Assembly (NCBI GenBank): GCA_002633005.1
Contig: NMRA01000093.1
Span: forward strand, 109,762-173,761
Direction: 5' to 3'
Length of the DNA stretch: 64,000 nt
From: Phoronis australis
Taxonomy: Eukaryota; Phoronida; Phoronidae
Shown here: positions 45,901 through 60,900 of the stretch, one piece after another
Numbering within the stretch: position 1 is the first letter of the stretch
Layout of the letters: each line of letters starts with the position of its first letter
Made by a program: the position numbers and the translations under genes
The notes under the pieces: model-generated
The model's input: only the letters and a program-made list of their open reading frames with translations
Told to the model about the DNA's origin: nothing
The model's database searches: none

Positions 45901-48900
45901 CTTCCTGAACTCGTTTTTTAGCAACTTAACTAATGCCGTCCAGACCTGTCCTTGTTTGGTTGTTTTGCCAGAGTGCAGACGATCAGTAGCATCACGTGAC
46001 AACTTATTCAGAAACTGCAGGACACGTTCAGAGAATCGAAAGGATTTGACCGCAGGCGTCATCTGTGCACGCTGCATCACACTCGTTCTATTTTCCTTTC
46101 GGTGCTCATTCGAAGACAGGAGTTTCTTTGACGGCCACGGGCTTTTCGACGGTTTTTAGGCTTGTGTCGGGGTTCGTTACTTTGGAGCAAATGTCGAGCA
46201 GACAATCTTAGGATCTACTTGCCTATGCGGCCAGCTTTTTAACTTGCCCATCGGGCAAGTACTTTTCAAATTCCACTTGCCTGACGCAAAATCTACATGT
46301 ACACGGGCAATCGGGCAACCGTTAGTGTTGAGCCCTGTTTTGTATCATCATTAGAGTGCCACATGTTATTTGTTGCCGTATTTTTTACAAGTTTTTTCTC
46401 AGTTGCATTGTTCTATTTGCCCTTCCAATACCAACGGAGTATTACTGCTGTGCTGTGGGCTGCAACTCGACGGGAAGAACTTGAATAAACTTGAAAAATA
46501 TCTGTGGATGCTTGATGTACATGTATGTTCTTCAGCTCCCCGACATCAATCGAAAATAAGAAAATGGGATAAAGCAAGTTCGTCGGGTTAAATTTAAATG
46601 TAACAGAATCCCCTTTCTTGAAGATACCTTTTCAATTCCAGTACTTTTAAACGGTTGCAATCTGCAATATTTCTACAGCCATATGCCTCAACAGTTTTCA
46701 ACATGACCTGTGAAAATGTGCCCACATTCCAAACCTAGGCCAATGGAAACAATGCATTTTTTCTTACCTGCAGGACAAAGGAGAGTTCTAGCACTGAGTA
46801 ATCTGTGACGGCCATTTTATGTGTTTTAAAACTTATAATTCCAGATTGAAGAGAAAAATGCACTTCACATGAGTACGATGGAATGTCAGCCCAACACAGA
46901 AACAAGATTTAAATGAATGAAACCAACCTGTCGTCAAAACTCGGCTCATATAGTTTCAGTGGAAGAGGCCTTTTCTTCGCCTTAACCAGACATGGTCGTA
47001 CAACACCAGTTTGTTTGCTTGTACACTCTACCACGCGACTCACCAAGTCCTGCGAATACATTGATATCATACATTCAGATACAGCTGTTCAAGGCTTCTG
47101 CAAAGCATGTGGATGAGTAGAGAAGAGTCTGTAGACTGTGCCTCAGCTCTGTTTGAGGTCCGTGACCTGTTTCTTGTGGGTGTAACAGATAGTCGGTGAT
47201 TTATTTTTTTTAGGTGTGTAACCCGTGTTTTTTTCAGTCAGTAAACATGAATAGTTATTTTCATAAGTGTGGCAGCCCTGTAGCTCCTCTAACTTAATAC
47301 TCGTTCAGGTTACCACTCAGAGCTTGAAGTTACGAAGCAACTCACATAACAGAGTCTGACCACTAGATTCAGAGGTATTTGCGATTACGAATGTAGCCGC
47401 ACTAAACTTTTCTCTATTCTGGGCAAAGCCAGTCATGCAAAAGCAAAACGATAGGCACAGGTCATTCCGAAAGAAGGTCACGACCTTTGACAAGTGATCA
47501 TTACCTTTAATCTGGTTGGGTATTTATGTAATGGCAGTTTCTTGCACATGTCACAAACAGGGGCGAAGATCTCCCGATACGAAGGCAACTCTTCATAAAG
47601 ACTTGAAAACCTTTCAACAAGTTTCAGACAGGTATGGACAGCTTGCAGTCTGCAACCGAGAGATAAATTAAGGAGGTGAAACATGACGCAAAACTACTCA
47701 ACAAAAACAAATGACAGAATCCAGGAACAAATACATGTACGTCTAGACAGGTGTGACCAGTCACGAATAGAATATTGTGTTGTTAGTAAGGAAAATCAGG
47801 CAGCACCTATGATATGAATGTGCGCATGTGCGCTGTTGAATCACTCAGTCAAGACCAACATCTGAACGTGTTTTAAAACCATCTTGACTTCGTAATGAAA
47901 TTTTCAACAGACTAAAGCGTGAAACTAAATTGCCATAAGCTTTGTCCATCTAAAACACAGTCGACAAACAATCGCTTGTGCAGAAGTGGATTCACAAATG
48001 TAGACTACAATCGAACCTTTTTACAACATATGTCAGAGGGACCTTTGGAATTAAATGAACATTATAATCAGATGATAGTTCATTGTAACCAAGGAAGACT
48101 TTTTGACAGGGCATCTGCATCTTAAAGACTTAATCAGTGGTACAACATTTGGACGACGCTCTTCTTTGGGTTATATGCAGAGTATACATTAGGTATTGTA
48201 GTCACTCAGTATATCTAGTCCAAACTGACATGACCACTGACATTGGGTTTTTGAACCAACTATCATTCTGTTGCCATCATGCATTGCACCAAGGAACAAG
48301 CACGTCACTGTCTTGCGATTTTCAGAAGTCAACAAGTCATGTACTTATGCTGAGAGCACGGGTTCATTCCATAGATCAAGTGTGCAAGAGCAAGCAAGAC
48401 TGTACGAAATATTGGCATATTTTCAATCGGAGCATGTCATTTTGACTAGATATATTTCCCACGAGATTGCTATTCTCTGCCCAGAATTGTAAACAATAGG
48501 CTTTGTGGACAGGCAGTAATAGCTTGGCAATTGTCTCCATCCCATCTCCCATTCAATAATCAAAATACGCCTTAAATCGTCGAGTTTGCACACTTCAAAA
48601 TAAAGAACTAATCCTCTATGCCACTACAATGATAGTCTTGTGGTAAATGACCTCTCTTTACAATATCACAAACAAGTTTCATGAGATGTATGTTGGTACT
48701 TGTTGTCCTATGTAAATATCCTGATGATGTCTAACAGACAAAACGCTGATTTATCATGAACTTCTTCATTTGTGCGGCGATCGTCCAGTTTTTAATCGTA
48801 CTGTGGCCAAGAACTGATAAACAAAAGTTTCATGATAGTGCTTGCATTTGACAATAACATGCAACATTTCACTTTAGCGACTAGGCCAAACTTGGCTGTG

Positions 48901-51900
48901 AGTTTTAGTGCAATGTAAGCAGGAAGCAGTGAAAATGTTCAATCATTCTGGCTTTCAAGGTAAGACTGATAAGATTGGTTAAAAAGTGTGTTGCTTGGAA
49001 ATGGGTTTCTTCCAAGTTTAAAGAAGTGGTGAGGAGCTTTAGTATGTCTTTAAAAAATTTAAAAACTCGCCGACTGATTGTTTGAATACAGCGTGCAGTA
49101 AAGTTGGTGGAGAATGATCTCCGTGGAGGAAAGACATTTAAACTTCAATGCCAATATGGTTTTAGGCGAGGAGGCAGTGTGGTCTAGTGTTATGGTGCCC
49201 GCTTTCTTTACTCGAGGTCGTGGGTTCGAGTCCCACTGGGCCACACTGCTGGACCCTTGAGTCAGACCTCTAGCTCCTCAGCTCGGTTTTAATAATGCAC
49301 AAAAATATTTCCAGGTGATCAGTGCAATGGGCCCACATGCGCGACCTGCACATGTCTGGTACGTGTACCAGACCACCTGCAATTATTTTTTTTATGGTTT
49401 AGGCTCTTAAAATTCAGCTTGAAAATCCTATTACAACATGACTGACTTTTATAACCTTTCAAACTATAGCATTACCCACCTGAAACTGTCAACATCAGTA
49501 ATACGACCAGTATCCATTAATGTATCCCTGACACTTAGTGGACAACTGAAATCACTCTCGGCCATTTCAGACTTGTCCGATTGAACCAGCAACAGGTCAA
49601 AACCAGCACCGTTGGCTTTGAGACGTGGAAGGGCAGGTGCAGCTGAAATTATACCCAAATTGCATGGATTTGTGATAGTATACTTATATACCCGCAGTTC
49701 AATAAAGACTTGAAAGAAGGGATATCAGTATGCTTGGACCTAGAAACTAGAGTTTGAGGGGAAAGGCAGGATGAGCAAAAATCTACATGAAGCAAACATG
49801 GGACAGTGAGAAATATAATCATGGGGCAAGTGGCATAGGATATATTATTTAAAGCGGCCCAAGCTAACTTTTAAATCTGAACCGTGAATAGTAATAGCTG
49901 GAAAATTTGATGACCCATTCTAACCTCTAACCACGAACTTGATCACTAATTCAACTTAAAACTTTAAGTACTAACAACTTATGATGAATATTATTAATTT
50001 TGTACACTAATAAGTCTTATAGTTTACACAGCACAGTATTTATTAAGCTACTCATTTTGATCTATATCACTTTGAAAAGGAGTGGTACAAGTTTGAATTT
50101 GAATTAAACACCTTGAGTTTAAACACAGTAAAGGAGTTTGAATTCTAAGGTCATAAAGTGCAAACTGGGATTATGCACTCATTTGCATAAACCGTAATGT
50201 ACTCATACAGTACAAAACTCAAGGACATTTACCTCAAATTCAAACTTAAGGGAAAATGGAAGAGTAGGCACACATTTTGTAGTTGGTCCTACCTGAGAAG
50301 TGACGAAATTACAATGCCACCGGTCAGCAATCTAATTGTGCTGAGTTTGCTTAGTGTTATGTGTCTGTGATTCACTTACTTTGCCATGATTTCTCTTTAG
50401 TGGATGCAAGATAGAGCAGACCTTGCAGAAAGTTGACCACTTCGGGTGCAAACTTTTTAGAAAACGACAGATACTATAAAATAGCAAAGTAATAACTTAC
50501 AACATGTTCTTAAACCTGCAGCATTAGGATTACACTCAAAACAAACTGAATAAATGCACATTCTACATAAATCAGAAGACAAAAATCAAAAAAAAAGCCA
50601 ACATCTTTCACAAATGAGGACAGAATATTTTTAGCAACACTGTGCATTCCTTAAGGATAGAACAGTTTGAGGTCAGAGTGTCAAATTTATAGGTCAGAGG
50701 TCACTGTTTACATACCTTAAGCAAAGATTTCTCACCTCAAAGGCATCACGAGTGTTTTGATCAACCACCTTAGGGGCTATTTTGCTAAGGCATGCTAGTA
50801 AAGTGCTGGACATACTCACAAAACACCCCGCTTTCACTGAATTGATTTTACGTGATTATTGTGTCTATGGAACACACCCCGAGGGCAAGTTTTCAGAAAT
50901 AGTGCATATTACACGTTTCAGTAGGCACTGACTATTAACTTCACCTACTTTTTGGCCACAGAACCAATCTATTCCCCATTTGACAGAGCCCCATTGCTTA
51001 AACCTGCAGCGTTAGGACCACAGAAGCTTACTGAGTTGAGACTCAGCAATAGCAAACTCACTGCAGCTCTTATCAAGTCGAGTTCTAGTATGAGTGAAGT
51101 AAAAGTCAATGCTAGTTTTACCAAATATGAGTTTATTTATGTCATGCACCAATATGTGAATTAGGCATGACATATTTGAAATAGCAAGTTAGAGAATTTT
51201 GATTTACTATTTACAAAATGATAGATGATGTCATACACACAACAGTACCACTTTGAGACAGATATTTATGGTTAATGTAAACATTCATAAGAAGACTTAT
51301 TTGAGATTTACCTCAAGAAACAGTGTACAGATAAACAGGCCGGATGCCACGTCTTGAAGACTGTTGACGGTACACTGAAAAAGCACAACAAAGGAACAGC
51401 AGTAGAATGAATGTGTAGGACAATAAAGAAGAGCAGAAACTCACAACTTTATAAACTACAAAACTTTAGAATTATTGAACAAATTACTTCACCCTTAAAG
51501 TAATGTGAAAAACTGGTCAGGTGCTTTGCAAAAGCTGGAAGACATAGTGAATATTAGTTCTACAGTAGTTTTCCAAATATGTTGGACAATGTTAAAACTC
51601 AACAAAGTTTTGACGCACATTTCTTTTCTAGCAGACCAGTCAGTTTCAATTCTGCTTAAATCTCGTCAAAACCTTGACAGAGGTTGTTGAAATCACAACA
51701 ACTTATTTTGCTCAAATACATTCACAAGTAAACAATTAGTGGTCAGGCACAATAACACTGCATTAAACTATGACTAACGTTCCACTAAAATGCCAAATTG
51801 CGGCAAAACTTAAATCTAAACTTCCAAATAACTATGACAACCAATTTGTCATAGTTTGGTGGTCTAACAGAGTTCTGCTAAAGTCTGTCCACTTTACACG

Positions 51901-54900
51901 CAATGTTTTGAATAATGGGGCATAGCTCTGTTTGCTCATCATGATGGGTTATGACATCATTCCAGTTACTCCAATAGTAAATAGTGTATGCACCAAGCAC
52001 CTATGACTGGGAAATCCGCTTGCGCTCAATTGTTATTACAGAGAATTATGGGACATTTAGCATGAATGTAACAGAATGCCACCAATTAGGTCAAAATGCT
52101 TCTGAAGTTTAGACAAATCGTAAAACAGAAATATATTGAATAAAAACTATGAGACGAACAATTTACTTCATCAACTAGATTTCCCAGTCATAAAACAAGC
52201 TACAAGCTATTAATGAAATTTGGAGGTAGATTGCAATGAACCAAGAAGCTAAGAAATTTGGCAGCAGATGACAGTACCTGTGTCAGTGACTGACTCATCA
52301 TCACCATCGCAGGTGTAACGACCAGGTGGCGGTAATCGGACGTGGGGAACAGCAGCGAGATTAGCTTGAGGTACAGCAACTGTCAAGTGAAAAATATTTG
52401 AGAAGCATGACACAGTAAATTGACATCTAGTAGATGTGTCAATTTTGAACAAAGGCACGAATTTTTGGGAAAATTAAGTTTACAAGTAGACAGGAATGTT
52501 TCTGTTTTTGATGAAAGCAATGTCTGAGCAGGCCAGAGTACATTTAACAAGAGGAACGTGGTGCGTTGTTACAGACCCACCATGTGCCTCGCATACAACG
52601 CAGATACAACATAATTCTAAACATTCCCACAAAACGGAACAATGATAGCCTCTATGGGGTAAATAGCAAGTCATAGATGCACTCCTCAACAAGAACACAA
52701 CTGCCACCTACTATCATGATCACTCAAGAAATTTGGAGGATGGCAGCACTGACGGCAAAGGACAAAAAACAATAGAAAGGCCACTAAGTGCGCAATGTAG
52801 GTCAAATTCATATGAAATAGGGCCGACGCCATTGTCTACCAGATAGCGAACATCAAGGATCTTGGTAGATATCAAAGCTAAGCTGACACAGAATTGTCCT
52901 AAACTATGCCACAGTACTCTCCTCCAAATAAATAAGAGTCCAATTTCATGAAGATCCACCAAATAAACTTGCATTGATCTGCAGGGAAAAAAACTGCCAC
53001 AAGAGGGCGTCACAGCAGTCTAACCATTTAACAATCATTGCCATCTGTGTACTTCCCAGTAGGAATGCATATAAATTTCCATAGAGTGATTTAAATGATA
53101 GAGAGGTAGATACTAAAAAACCAGATGAATATAAAAATGGCCATCACGTTGAATCTATCCAGGTGCTATAATTGTCTCATTAAAGAAACCTGTTTGCCAA
53201 CTTAAATGAAAATCACTCCAGTAACTTCAAAACAGCGGAAGAAAATGGGACAAAGTAAAGTTCTCAATAGAAGGCACAATGGTAATCAGATCAACTGAAG
53301 ATATGAAACATTTGCAATATCAAACAGTCTTTCCTCATGACTTATCTTAATACCACTATAAACCATGCTCTGACATTAAAACATCAATTTCCATCCAAAC
53401 CAACATCACAAAGTTCTTATCCTTTGTTTTAATTGAAATTCTTAAGGCTCTTGTCAGTAAATCCCCAGGAATTCTGCTTCAGTGACTGGAACTAACCAGG
53501 AAAATTCATGAGCCTGATCTGAAATAATCATGACTTGTCAGTACTTCTCAAGCCTAAGTGGCCTTGAACAAAATATCGTCTTTATCAGATGGCGTGAGTT
53601 TATCATCCCTTTAACCATAACAACACTGAGGCAAATTTTACCAGACACTGTCCACAACCACACAATATTAAGAAACAATTATCCTACAACTTAAACTCAC
53701 CGTGTCAATCTGTGGAAACAGTCCCCGCCCACTTTTGGCCTGAGCAAATTCTGTAAACTCTTCTTGTATACTTTGTAGTATGGTGACAAGAGTCTTGGCA
53801 GAGGTCATAGGGAAGGACTGGGTTAGCTCGTATAGATGGACAACCAGTCGATCAAGGGCAGACAACTCGGGGGGATCGCACAGGGCCAGCTCACCAAAAT
53901 AGCGGAGCAGCATCTCACAGTAGGACTGGAAGGAGAGCAAGGGTTCAGAACACGAAGAAAATAAACCTTTTTACAAACAACAATGAAACTGTGTGCATAA
54001 GGAATTTTCAAGAAGTTGGTAATGCGTTGAAATAAACAATGAGAGATAATTCTCAAATAAACAAGAGCAACACTGCGGTGTTGACATGCGAGCATGGTGC
54101 ATCACAAACAGTACGTCTCTAGGGGCCACAAGGAGGTGCTGCAGTAGTCAAATCCACCCAAAAATCACATGGTGCTGGCGAATTGTCATCATATAACTCT
54201 GTGTCAAGTTCCATCAAAATCCATCAAATGGTTCTCTAGATTCACCCAGAAACGCTCTTGCCTCAAACAGCAATTGAAAAGCCCCTCATCAAAAACAAAA
54301 CCCGACACTGAGACGAGGCGCAATGGCTGAAGGAAGCCAACAACGTTATTGTGCCAGCGCATTAATATCACATTTCTCTGTGTCAAGTTTCATTGAAATA
54401 TGTCCATCTATTCTCTAGATATGATCTAGAAATGCTCTTCCCCAAAAATAATCAATAAGTAATGCCCCTCACCCCAGGGGAGAAGCAGATTGAAAAGGGG
54501 CACAAACTATTTCAATGATGTCCTTCAACCTTGCGCCAAATTTCATCAAAATCCGACTATAAGTTTTCGAGATCAGACACCTGGACAACCGGATGAAGAG
54601 ACAACAATAGGCAGCCACATATACATGTCTGGTGTATAAAACTTATGCATTTGCCTGTCGTGTAGTTGATTTCAGTTTAAGGGTTGAAAAAGGAATAAAG
54701 AGACTGACAATGAACTTGGTGTCATGCCTTGCAGTACTATGCAATTTCATGCTTTCTTTACTACCTGGGCCCATGACCACTAAATGTTACTAAAAAATAG
54801 CCAGATATAACCTGTGAATTAGAAAATAAGTGGACTCTAATCACGGCATGTGGTAACCATTTTTTGATTCAAGATGGTGGTCACCATCAGGTTTGACTGA

Positions 54901-57900
54901 CAATATTTTCAAGTGGCTAGGGCACTCTCAGAATGTAACAGCCTTATTGTCTATACATAATGCATCAGACTATCAAACCTTCTCTACCTGCAGTTTCTCC
55001 TTGTTACCCTCAGCCAGACTGGCATGGTTACACTTCCTGGTCCGGTCAATGATGGTTATTTTATTGTCCTCTGTGTGACCCTCCATCAACTGCACCAGCT
55101 CATCATATGACTTGGGCACTGCAATGCAGTTTTACAATAATTGGAAAGGTTCAATCACTGACACATCGACAAAAGCTGATCCCAATGCTAATATAAAAAT
55201 GACAACTACTATGCAAATCTTATTCCCATTCACAATATTATTTTAATAATTTTTTCTTCATTCCAAGCTCAAACTGTCCTGCATTGCAAACTTATACTAA
55301 GGAGACCCAATACAGCATGGTGTAGTGAGATATCAACCCATGGTCATCTGAAAGATGCTCACACTACAAGCACACGACTCGTGAGTTATAAAACAACACA
55401 GAGAACACTACAGGTGGCTAGTAATTACAGTACACAATTAAAGTCAGATTATAATGTCAAACTTTGACAAGAATGACTGGATCAACTTCGTATTAGTCAA
55501 TGAGTAGGACACATGTCACATCAAATATCGTAATTAATTTTACCAATAATCCGTGGTACTGACTCAGACTCTTCGATATCACAACGCCACGTTTAGCAGG
55601 CAATATTACTGTGATATAGCACTGAACTGGCCAAGATGGGGCAAGAGACTAAAAGGTAAAGACAGTAATGACCAACACCGTAGAGGTTGCCAAGTACATG
55701 AAAAAAAAATATTGACTGAGCGACATTGTCAGCCTTATACAAGTAAGTGAGAACACGGAACGACAGACATTTGGAGCTTTGACTAGATGCTGCCTAATGT
55801 CTGGATAATGAATATGAGAGCTTTCTCACCATCAAATGTATACGGCAATTCTTTCCTTGCCTTTTCCATCATGTCTTTTCTTTCCTAAAAATGCACAAGT
55901 TCACGACATAAACAGAGCCCAGAATTTGTGTAACAGGAACTAATGAGTTACAAGATAATTTTAGTTTTGAATAAACAATATTCAGATTTGTAGACTGCCA
56001 TACTATTATTTATACACCCAATACAATTCATATAAAAAATATGGAGCTGATCATTTGGAGACTAGCTGCACGGGATTGATATGAGCAGCTCCACCGGCCG
56101 GCTAGCCACAAAAAACATTATTTGTTCTTTATTTTTCACCAGGTTCTTTGTAATTTATCTCATGATTTTTGACATAAAATTCAACGGAATGAAAAAAATC
56201 TTTAAAAGAAACGGTCAACTTCATTTTTTAAAGCTACTAAAAGGTACTTATTATAATTAGATTGAAGAATTCTTGTCTACAAAACCAAATAGGAACTATT
56301 AATTCCTTTCATTACTTGTCTTAATATCACTGGCATAAGACATTCGAAGGCAAAAAAGGTCGACAGACTCAGCCATTTTGCCACACAACACATTTTAAGG
56401 AACATAAACACAGATGCTTTCAAGTGTTACACAAAGACAAAACAGACAAGACATCAATTAAAATCAAGTCCACCTGCTCTTGTGTAACTGACCGAAGCTA
56501 AAAATATCTTAAGTGCACCCTGCCAGACATAATTTTTTAAATGTTATCCAAAACATCATTTTGCCAAAAAAAAACGAGTGCACCTCAACAATGAAAAGTA
56601 GATATAAACAGGCATAACTAACCACCTCAGAAGAATGAAAACAGTGTGAGGAAAAGTAAATAAAATTTTTTTTAAGGACATGTTTTAGTATATTACGCAT
56701 TCAAACTAAGTTAACTTCACGGTTGCTTTTTCCAATGATTTTCCAGCTTAAAATGACATGGCACAAAGACAATGATTGCTGGCACAGAGGCAGCACACAG
56801 GATACAATAAGGCACAGAGGCAGCTCGCATGACACTATAAGGCACAGAGGCAACACGCACGACACAACAAGGCACAGAGGCAGCACGCACGACACAATAA
56901 GGCACAGAGGCAGCACGCACAACACAATTGGGCACAGAGGCAGCTCGCATGACACAAATGGGCACAGAGGCAGCACACACAACACAATAAGGCACAGAGG
57001 CAGCACGCACGACACAATAAGGCACAGAGGCAGCACACACGACACAAGAAAGCACAGAGGCAGCACATGACACAATAAAACAATGCAATGCAATGCACGG
57101 CATGTCCATAAATCATTAGTTATTCCCCGACAGTCAGTTGCCCCAGTGTATGTTCACCCATGGGAAGACTCCACCCATCAGATAAGCGTTCACATGACAA
57201 ACCTGGTACAAGAATCCAGGAAGACACGATCAGAAGAAACTTTTTCTGCACACGTGCCATGGACTTAGTGCCTATGTGAACTTATCTGTTCCAATGCACA
57301 GTTCATTGCTTCCACCTTCACATTGCACATTATGTGGAATAAACTATTGCACTGGTGTCAAGTGGAACCAGTTTAACTTCCCTCCAGGGGTCAATTTGCC
57401 CCGAGCAGGTTGTTCCCGACTCATCTTACACTGGGGAAATTTCCTTAAGACAAAGCTCATGGCCTAAAAAAACTACCAAATACAGACACAGCTCAAGTCT
57501 ATCCGTGACCCAAAAAAACTTTGTCTTGCTTTACGGAAACAGCTCAAGTCTACCCACGGCCCAAACAAAACTCCCTATATAGATACACAGCTCAAGTCTA
57601 CCCACGGCCCAAACAAAACTCCCTATACAGATACACAGCTCAAGTCTACCCACGGCCCAAACAAAACTCCCTATACAGATACACAGCTCAAGTCTACCCA
57701 CGGCCCAAACAAAACTCCCTATACAGATACACAGCTCAAGTCTACCCACGGCCCAAACAAAACTCCCTATACAGATACACAGCTCAAGTCTACCCACGGC
57801 CCAAACAAAACTCCCTATACAGATACACAGCTCAAGTCTACTAACAGCTGACACAAAACTCAGATATAGGTCAAGTCTAACCAAGGCCAAAACAAAACCA

Positions 57901-60900
57901 ATGAAGGATAACATCTGACCAGTTAATTATTTATCAGTCTTAAAGTAATTGCATACCTTGAGATCAATACTCGTAACCTCTTCTAGATCTGACTTAAATG
58001 TAACCGACTTCTTTTTACTGTCTTTCCCCTCTGAATGCATTCTACTATCATCTCCTGTTTCTTCCTCGCCATCTGATTCAAGATCTGAATGGCTGTCTTC
58101 TTCACCTGATTGGCTGGATTCACTGTTCTCAGCAGCATCTTCACTATCTGATTGGTCAACTGCAGTGCCTTCATCTGCATTCTCTGCCTTTGATCGGTCA
58201 TAATCGCCATCTTCTTCTAATTCACTATCACCTACAAGCACAACATCTGTAGAGCAAAAGAGAGGATTCGACATGAGAAAAAAGTTGTACTGACTGTACA
58301 AAAGTCAGGACAACTGGGTCTGTTCTTTCATCAACATCTCAGAGTTGACGGCATTTACATTGAAGACAACTCAGAGGCTTTCACAGAATGCAAACAAAAG
58401 ACAAACTTATTGAAGTGGAGCACATTCAAACTGGTGTCAATCTTTGTCTGCAGTATCAAGGTGATTTGGAGTATCTTGTGTTTGGACTGGGTACTAGTTC
58501 TTGGATATCTTGCACACATTTACCTTTTAAGTTTCTCACACTGATATGGTCAGTTACTGAGATCAGTGATCACAGCCTCAAGTTCACAGTACAACTGCCG
58601 AGCTAGATGCCACCGGGCACTGTTGGTTAGCATCCCTTTTGAAGTATGATTTTGGTATAATTATCTACAAACTTGGGCGTAATAATACTGACAAATATGC
58701 TTTATCTAAACTACCTGAGAGAAATTCAAATTTACAAGAGATGCCACTGGATTCTAGTCAGGCAGTCTGCAGTGGACAGATCCAGTGTACTCCTGCAATA
58801 GAGTGCATGTTTGACAGAGACAGTGGACCACGATGTGCGTTAGCAGTTCAGACTCCAGTTTTGCTATGTAATGACTTTGTCCTTTAGATGTGCATGACGA
58901 TAATTGCTGTTGTTTTGATGATCCGATCAATCAGTTATTACAGGTCATGGATATTTAATTGGACATTTGACTTAGTTGCAAGTTATGCTGCTTGACTTGT
59001 GTATCAAGTGTTTAGAAGTATTCAGAAGTATTCTGCAGGTTAGTTTCTCCGTTTGTAATTGCTAGTCTTGTGAGTGTAGGTTCTGCAACAGTAATTGTAT
59101 TGTTGTAATAGCATTGATGTGCAGTGTAATTTGATAAATTTACTATTTTGCTAATCATTAGTTATTTAGTGAAGCATGTTTACACTTGGGCATTTATTTG
59201 TGCATTGAATGTAAATTATGTGTTGCTAGCTCTGTATCAACTTGATGTAAATGTTTGTTGTTAACAGATAAGTTTTTACAGAGCTAGAGCAGTGATGCTC
59301 TCAGTTGCACTGACATGATAAGTTTGATTGTAATTACATTTACTTGACAATTGCATGTGAGCTTTGTTGATGTTGTCTAATTTGTGTAAAATGGCACTAA
59401 AACATGTGGATAAATTGCAAGAGGATGCTGGAAACTCTCTCATTCTGCTTATGGTATGTATGACAAAAGGTTATTTTGATAGTAAACACTGCATAGCTCA
59501 CTTACTGTTGTCATCTCCCATCTTCTTCTTCTCATCACTGGCGGCAACTAATTTTCCATCTTTGTATTGAACCTCGAAGGATTTTTTCTTGTCTCCATCC
59601 AATACAAAACTATAAATTAAAATCAAAATATGATGCGCAAAAACCAGGAATTATTCTTTGAAACTGAACACTGAACACTCATCCAAAAGCCAAGATCCAG
59701 TTTTCTCTGTCTTTCACATAATGCCTTGTATAAATATCAAAAATGATACTCAGCCAATCCCGCAACCTGAGATCTATCCCAATGCCTAACATGAACAGTA
59801 GATTCATTATTGGATTAAAGAATGGGAATTTTTGACGTCTACCCTTGCTCAGTACTCCCAACACTACACAGTTGGTTGCCCTCCTGTAAGCTGATATGAT
59901 GACCATTTTCTTGCTGTTAACTCATTGGATTGATGTTGGAAGGTTCATGTGACCAAGACATAAGACAGTCTCTATTAATTGGTCTACTAAAACAAGAGAC
60001 TAGAATATAATCTGTTTTAAGGAACGTAGGTGGAGGAAGCGTTTTTGAAACATTTTACTAAAACTTTACAGAACCACGACAGTTGTTTCCTAAGGTGTAG
60101 ATACGAAAATAATAAAAAAATCAGTAATCTGTCAACTCCACCAGTAGTTTATTAGAGATGAAGCTATGAAATGGGTCGCTCTGTCATCATCATTGACCTC
60201 TTCACAGATTGGTGGGGGCATCTCATTACAAAGGATTATGCGACGTCGGTCACTCAAAGCAGAATGAAAACAGCCAATGAAAACAGAGAACGTGTGCATA
60301 CAGTGACACCGGTTGGCAATTGCTGAATATAAGCAGCACGAAATTATAATTCACCAGTGGAATCGTCTACTATTGCTGAATCCAAGCAGAAATTCCAGAT
60401 GCATTTTCCTACGAGAATATGATTCGGGTAGGACAATTGGTGTACATTGGAGAAAAAAACTGCTACTATCAATCAACTTGTTGCTATTGTGTCAGGATAA
60501 GCAGATTTTGAATTTGCAAGAATTAAGCAGAACATATGCAGAAAGAGAACAAATCAGGGTTACCATCATTAACGAGAAACATAAGCTATTGATGAAAAAG
60601 TCTTTAAACAAGAATGATTTGCTGAACCCTATTTCTAGTCCTCAGAGGTCAGACTTAGCAAAACTCAGATTTTGTCCCTAGTAGTGGAGACTGGGCAGCT
60701 TCAAGGAGCTCCAATATGTGGAAGAATTTGTAAACCGTTCAAATGGTCAAGTCGAGGACTTGTTTTAAAATGTGGAAGTTGTTTTCTGACTTAAGGTCGA
60801 AGTTCAACGAAATGTCCCAATCACTCATGTTTGATAATCATAATAATAATTTAAGAATATTTGAAATTTCACCCACAAGCATACATACACGCACGCACGC

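Larger units (their letters stand above)
44128..46337. mobile_element. hAT-like ends CAGGGCTCAACATTAGC bracketing 2.2 kb
   Basis: CAGGGCTCAACATTAGC at 44,128 is mirrored by GTTAGTGTTGAGCCCTG ending at 46,337. Both ends carry subterminal CTTGCCC/GGGCAAG repeats. The block contains copy 2 of the CAGTGGCGGATC element. The 8-bp flanks do not match, so it may be two separate ends. An open frame on the minus strand at 46,080-45,796 (KSFRFSERVLQFLNKLSRDA in part) is unassigned. Confidence 0.45.

Noticed and set aside
45796-46080. 94-aa minus-strand ORF as a gene
   Set aside because: It lies within hAT-like repeat DNA in a NOP14 intron, begins at a non-ATG codon, and shows no recognised family; kept only as a note under the element.
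49165-49255. A functional tRNA gene
   Set aside because: A- and B-boxes are good, but acceptor and anticodon stems do not form in register; better explained as a tRNA-derived repeat.
56717-57116. Overlapping 90-130 aa ORFs on both strands (Cys/Leu/Val-rich)
   Set aside because: They are frames through the 30-bp minisatellite; several are open at once because the period is a multiple of three.
56781-57845. CRISPR-like arrays
   Set aside because: There are no distinct spacers: whole units repeat, and the context is an animal intron.
57521-57914. Repeat proteins of about 110-127 aa on both strands
   Set aside because: Produced by the 48-bp minisatellite inside a NOP14 intron; no start context or splice evidence.
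57949-58203. Serine-rich plus-strand ORF
   Set aside because: Exact antisense of the acidic NOP14 exon; serine-rich because of the GA-rich coding strand.
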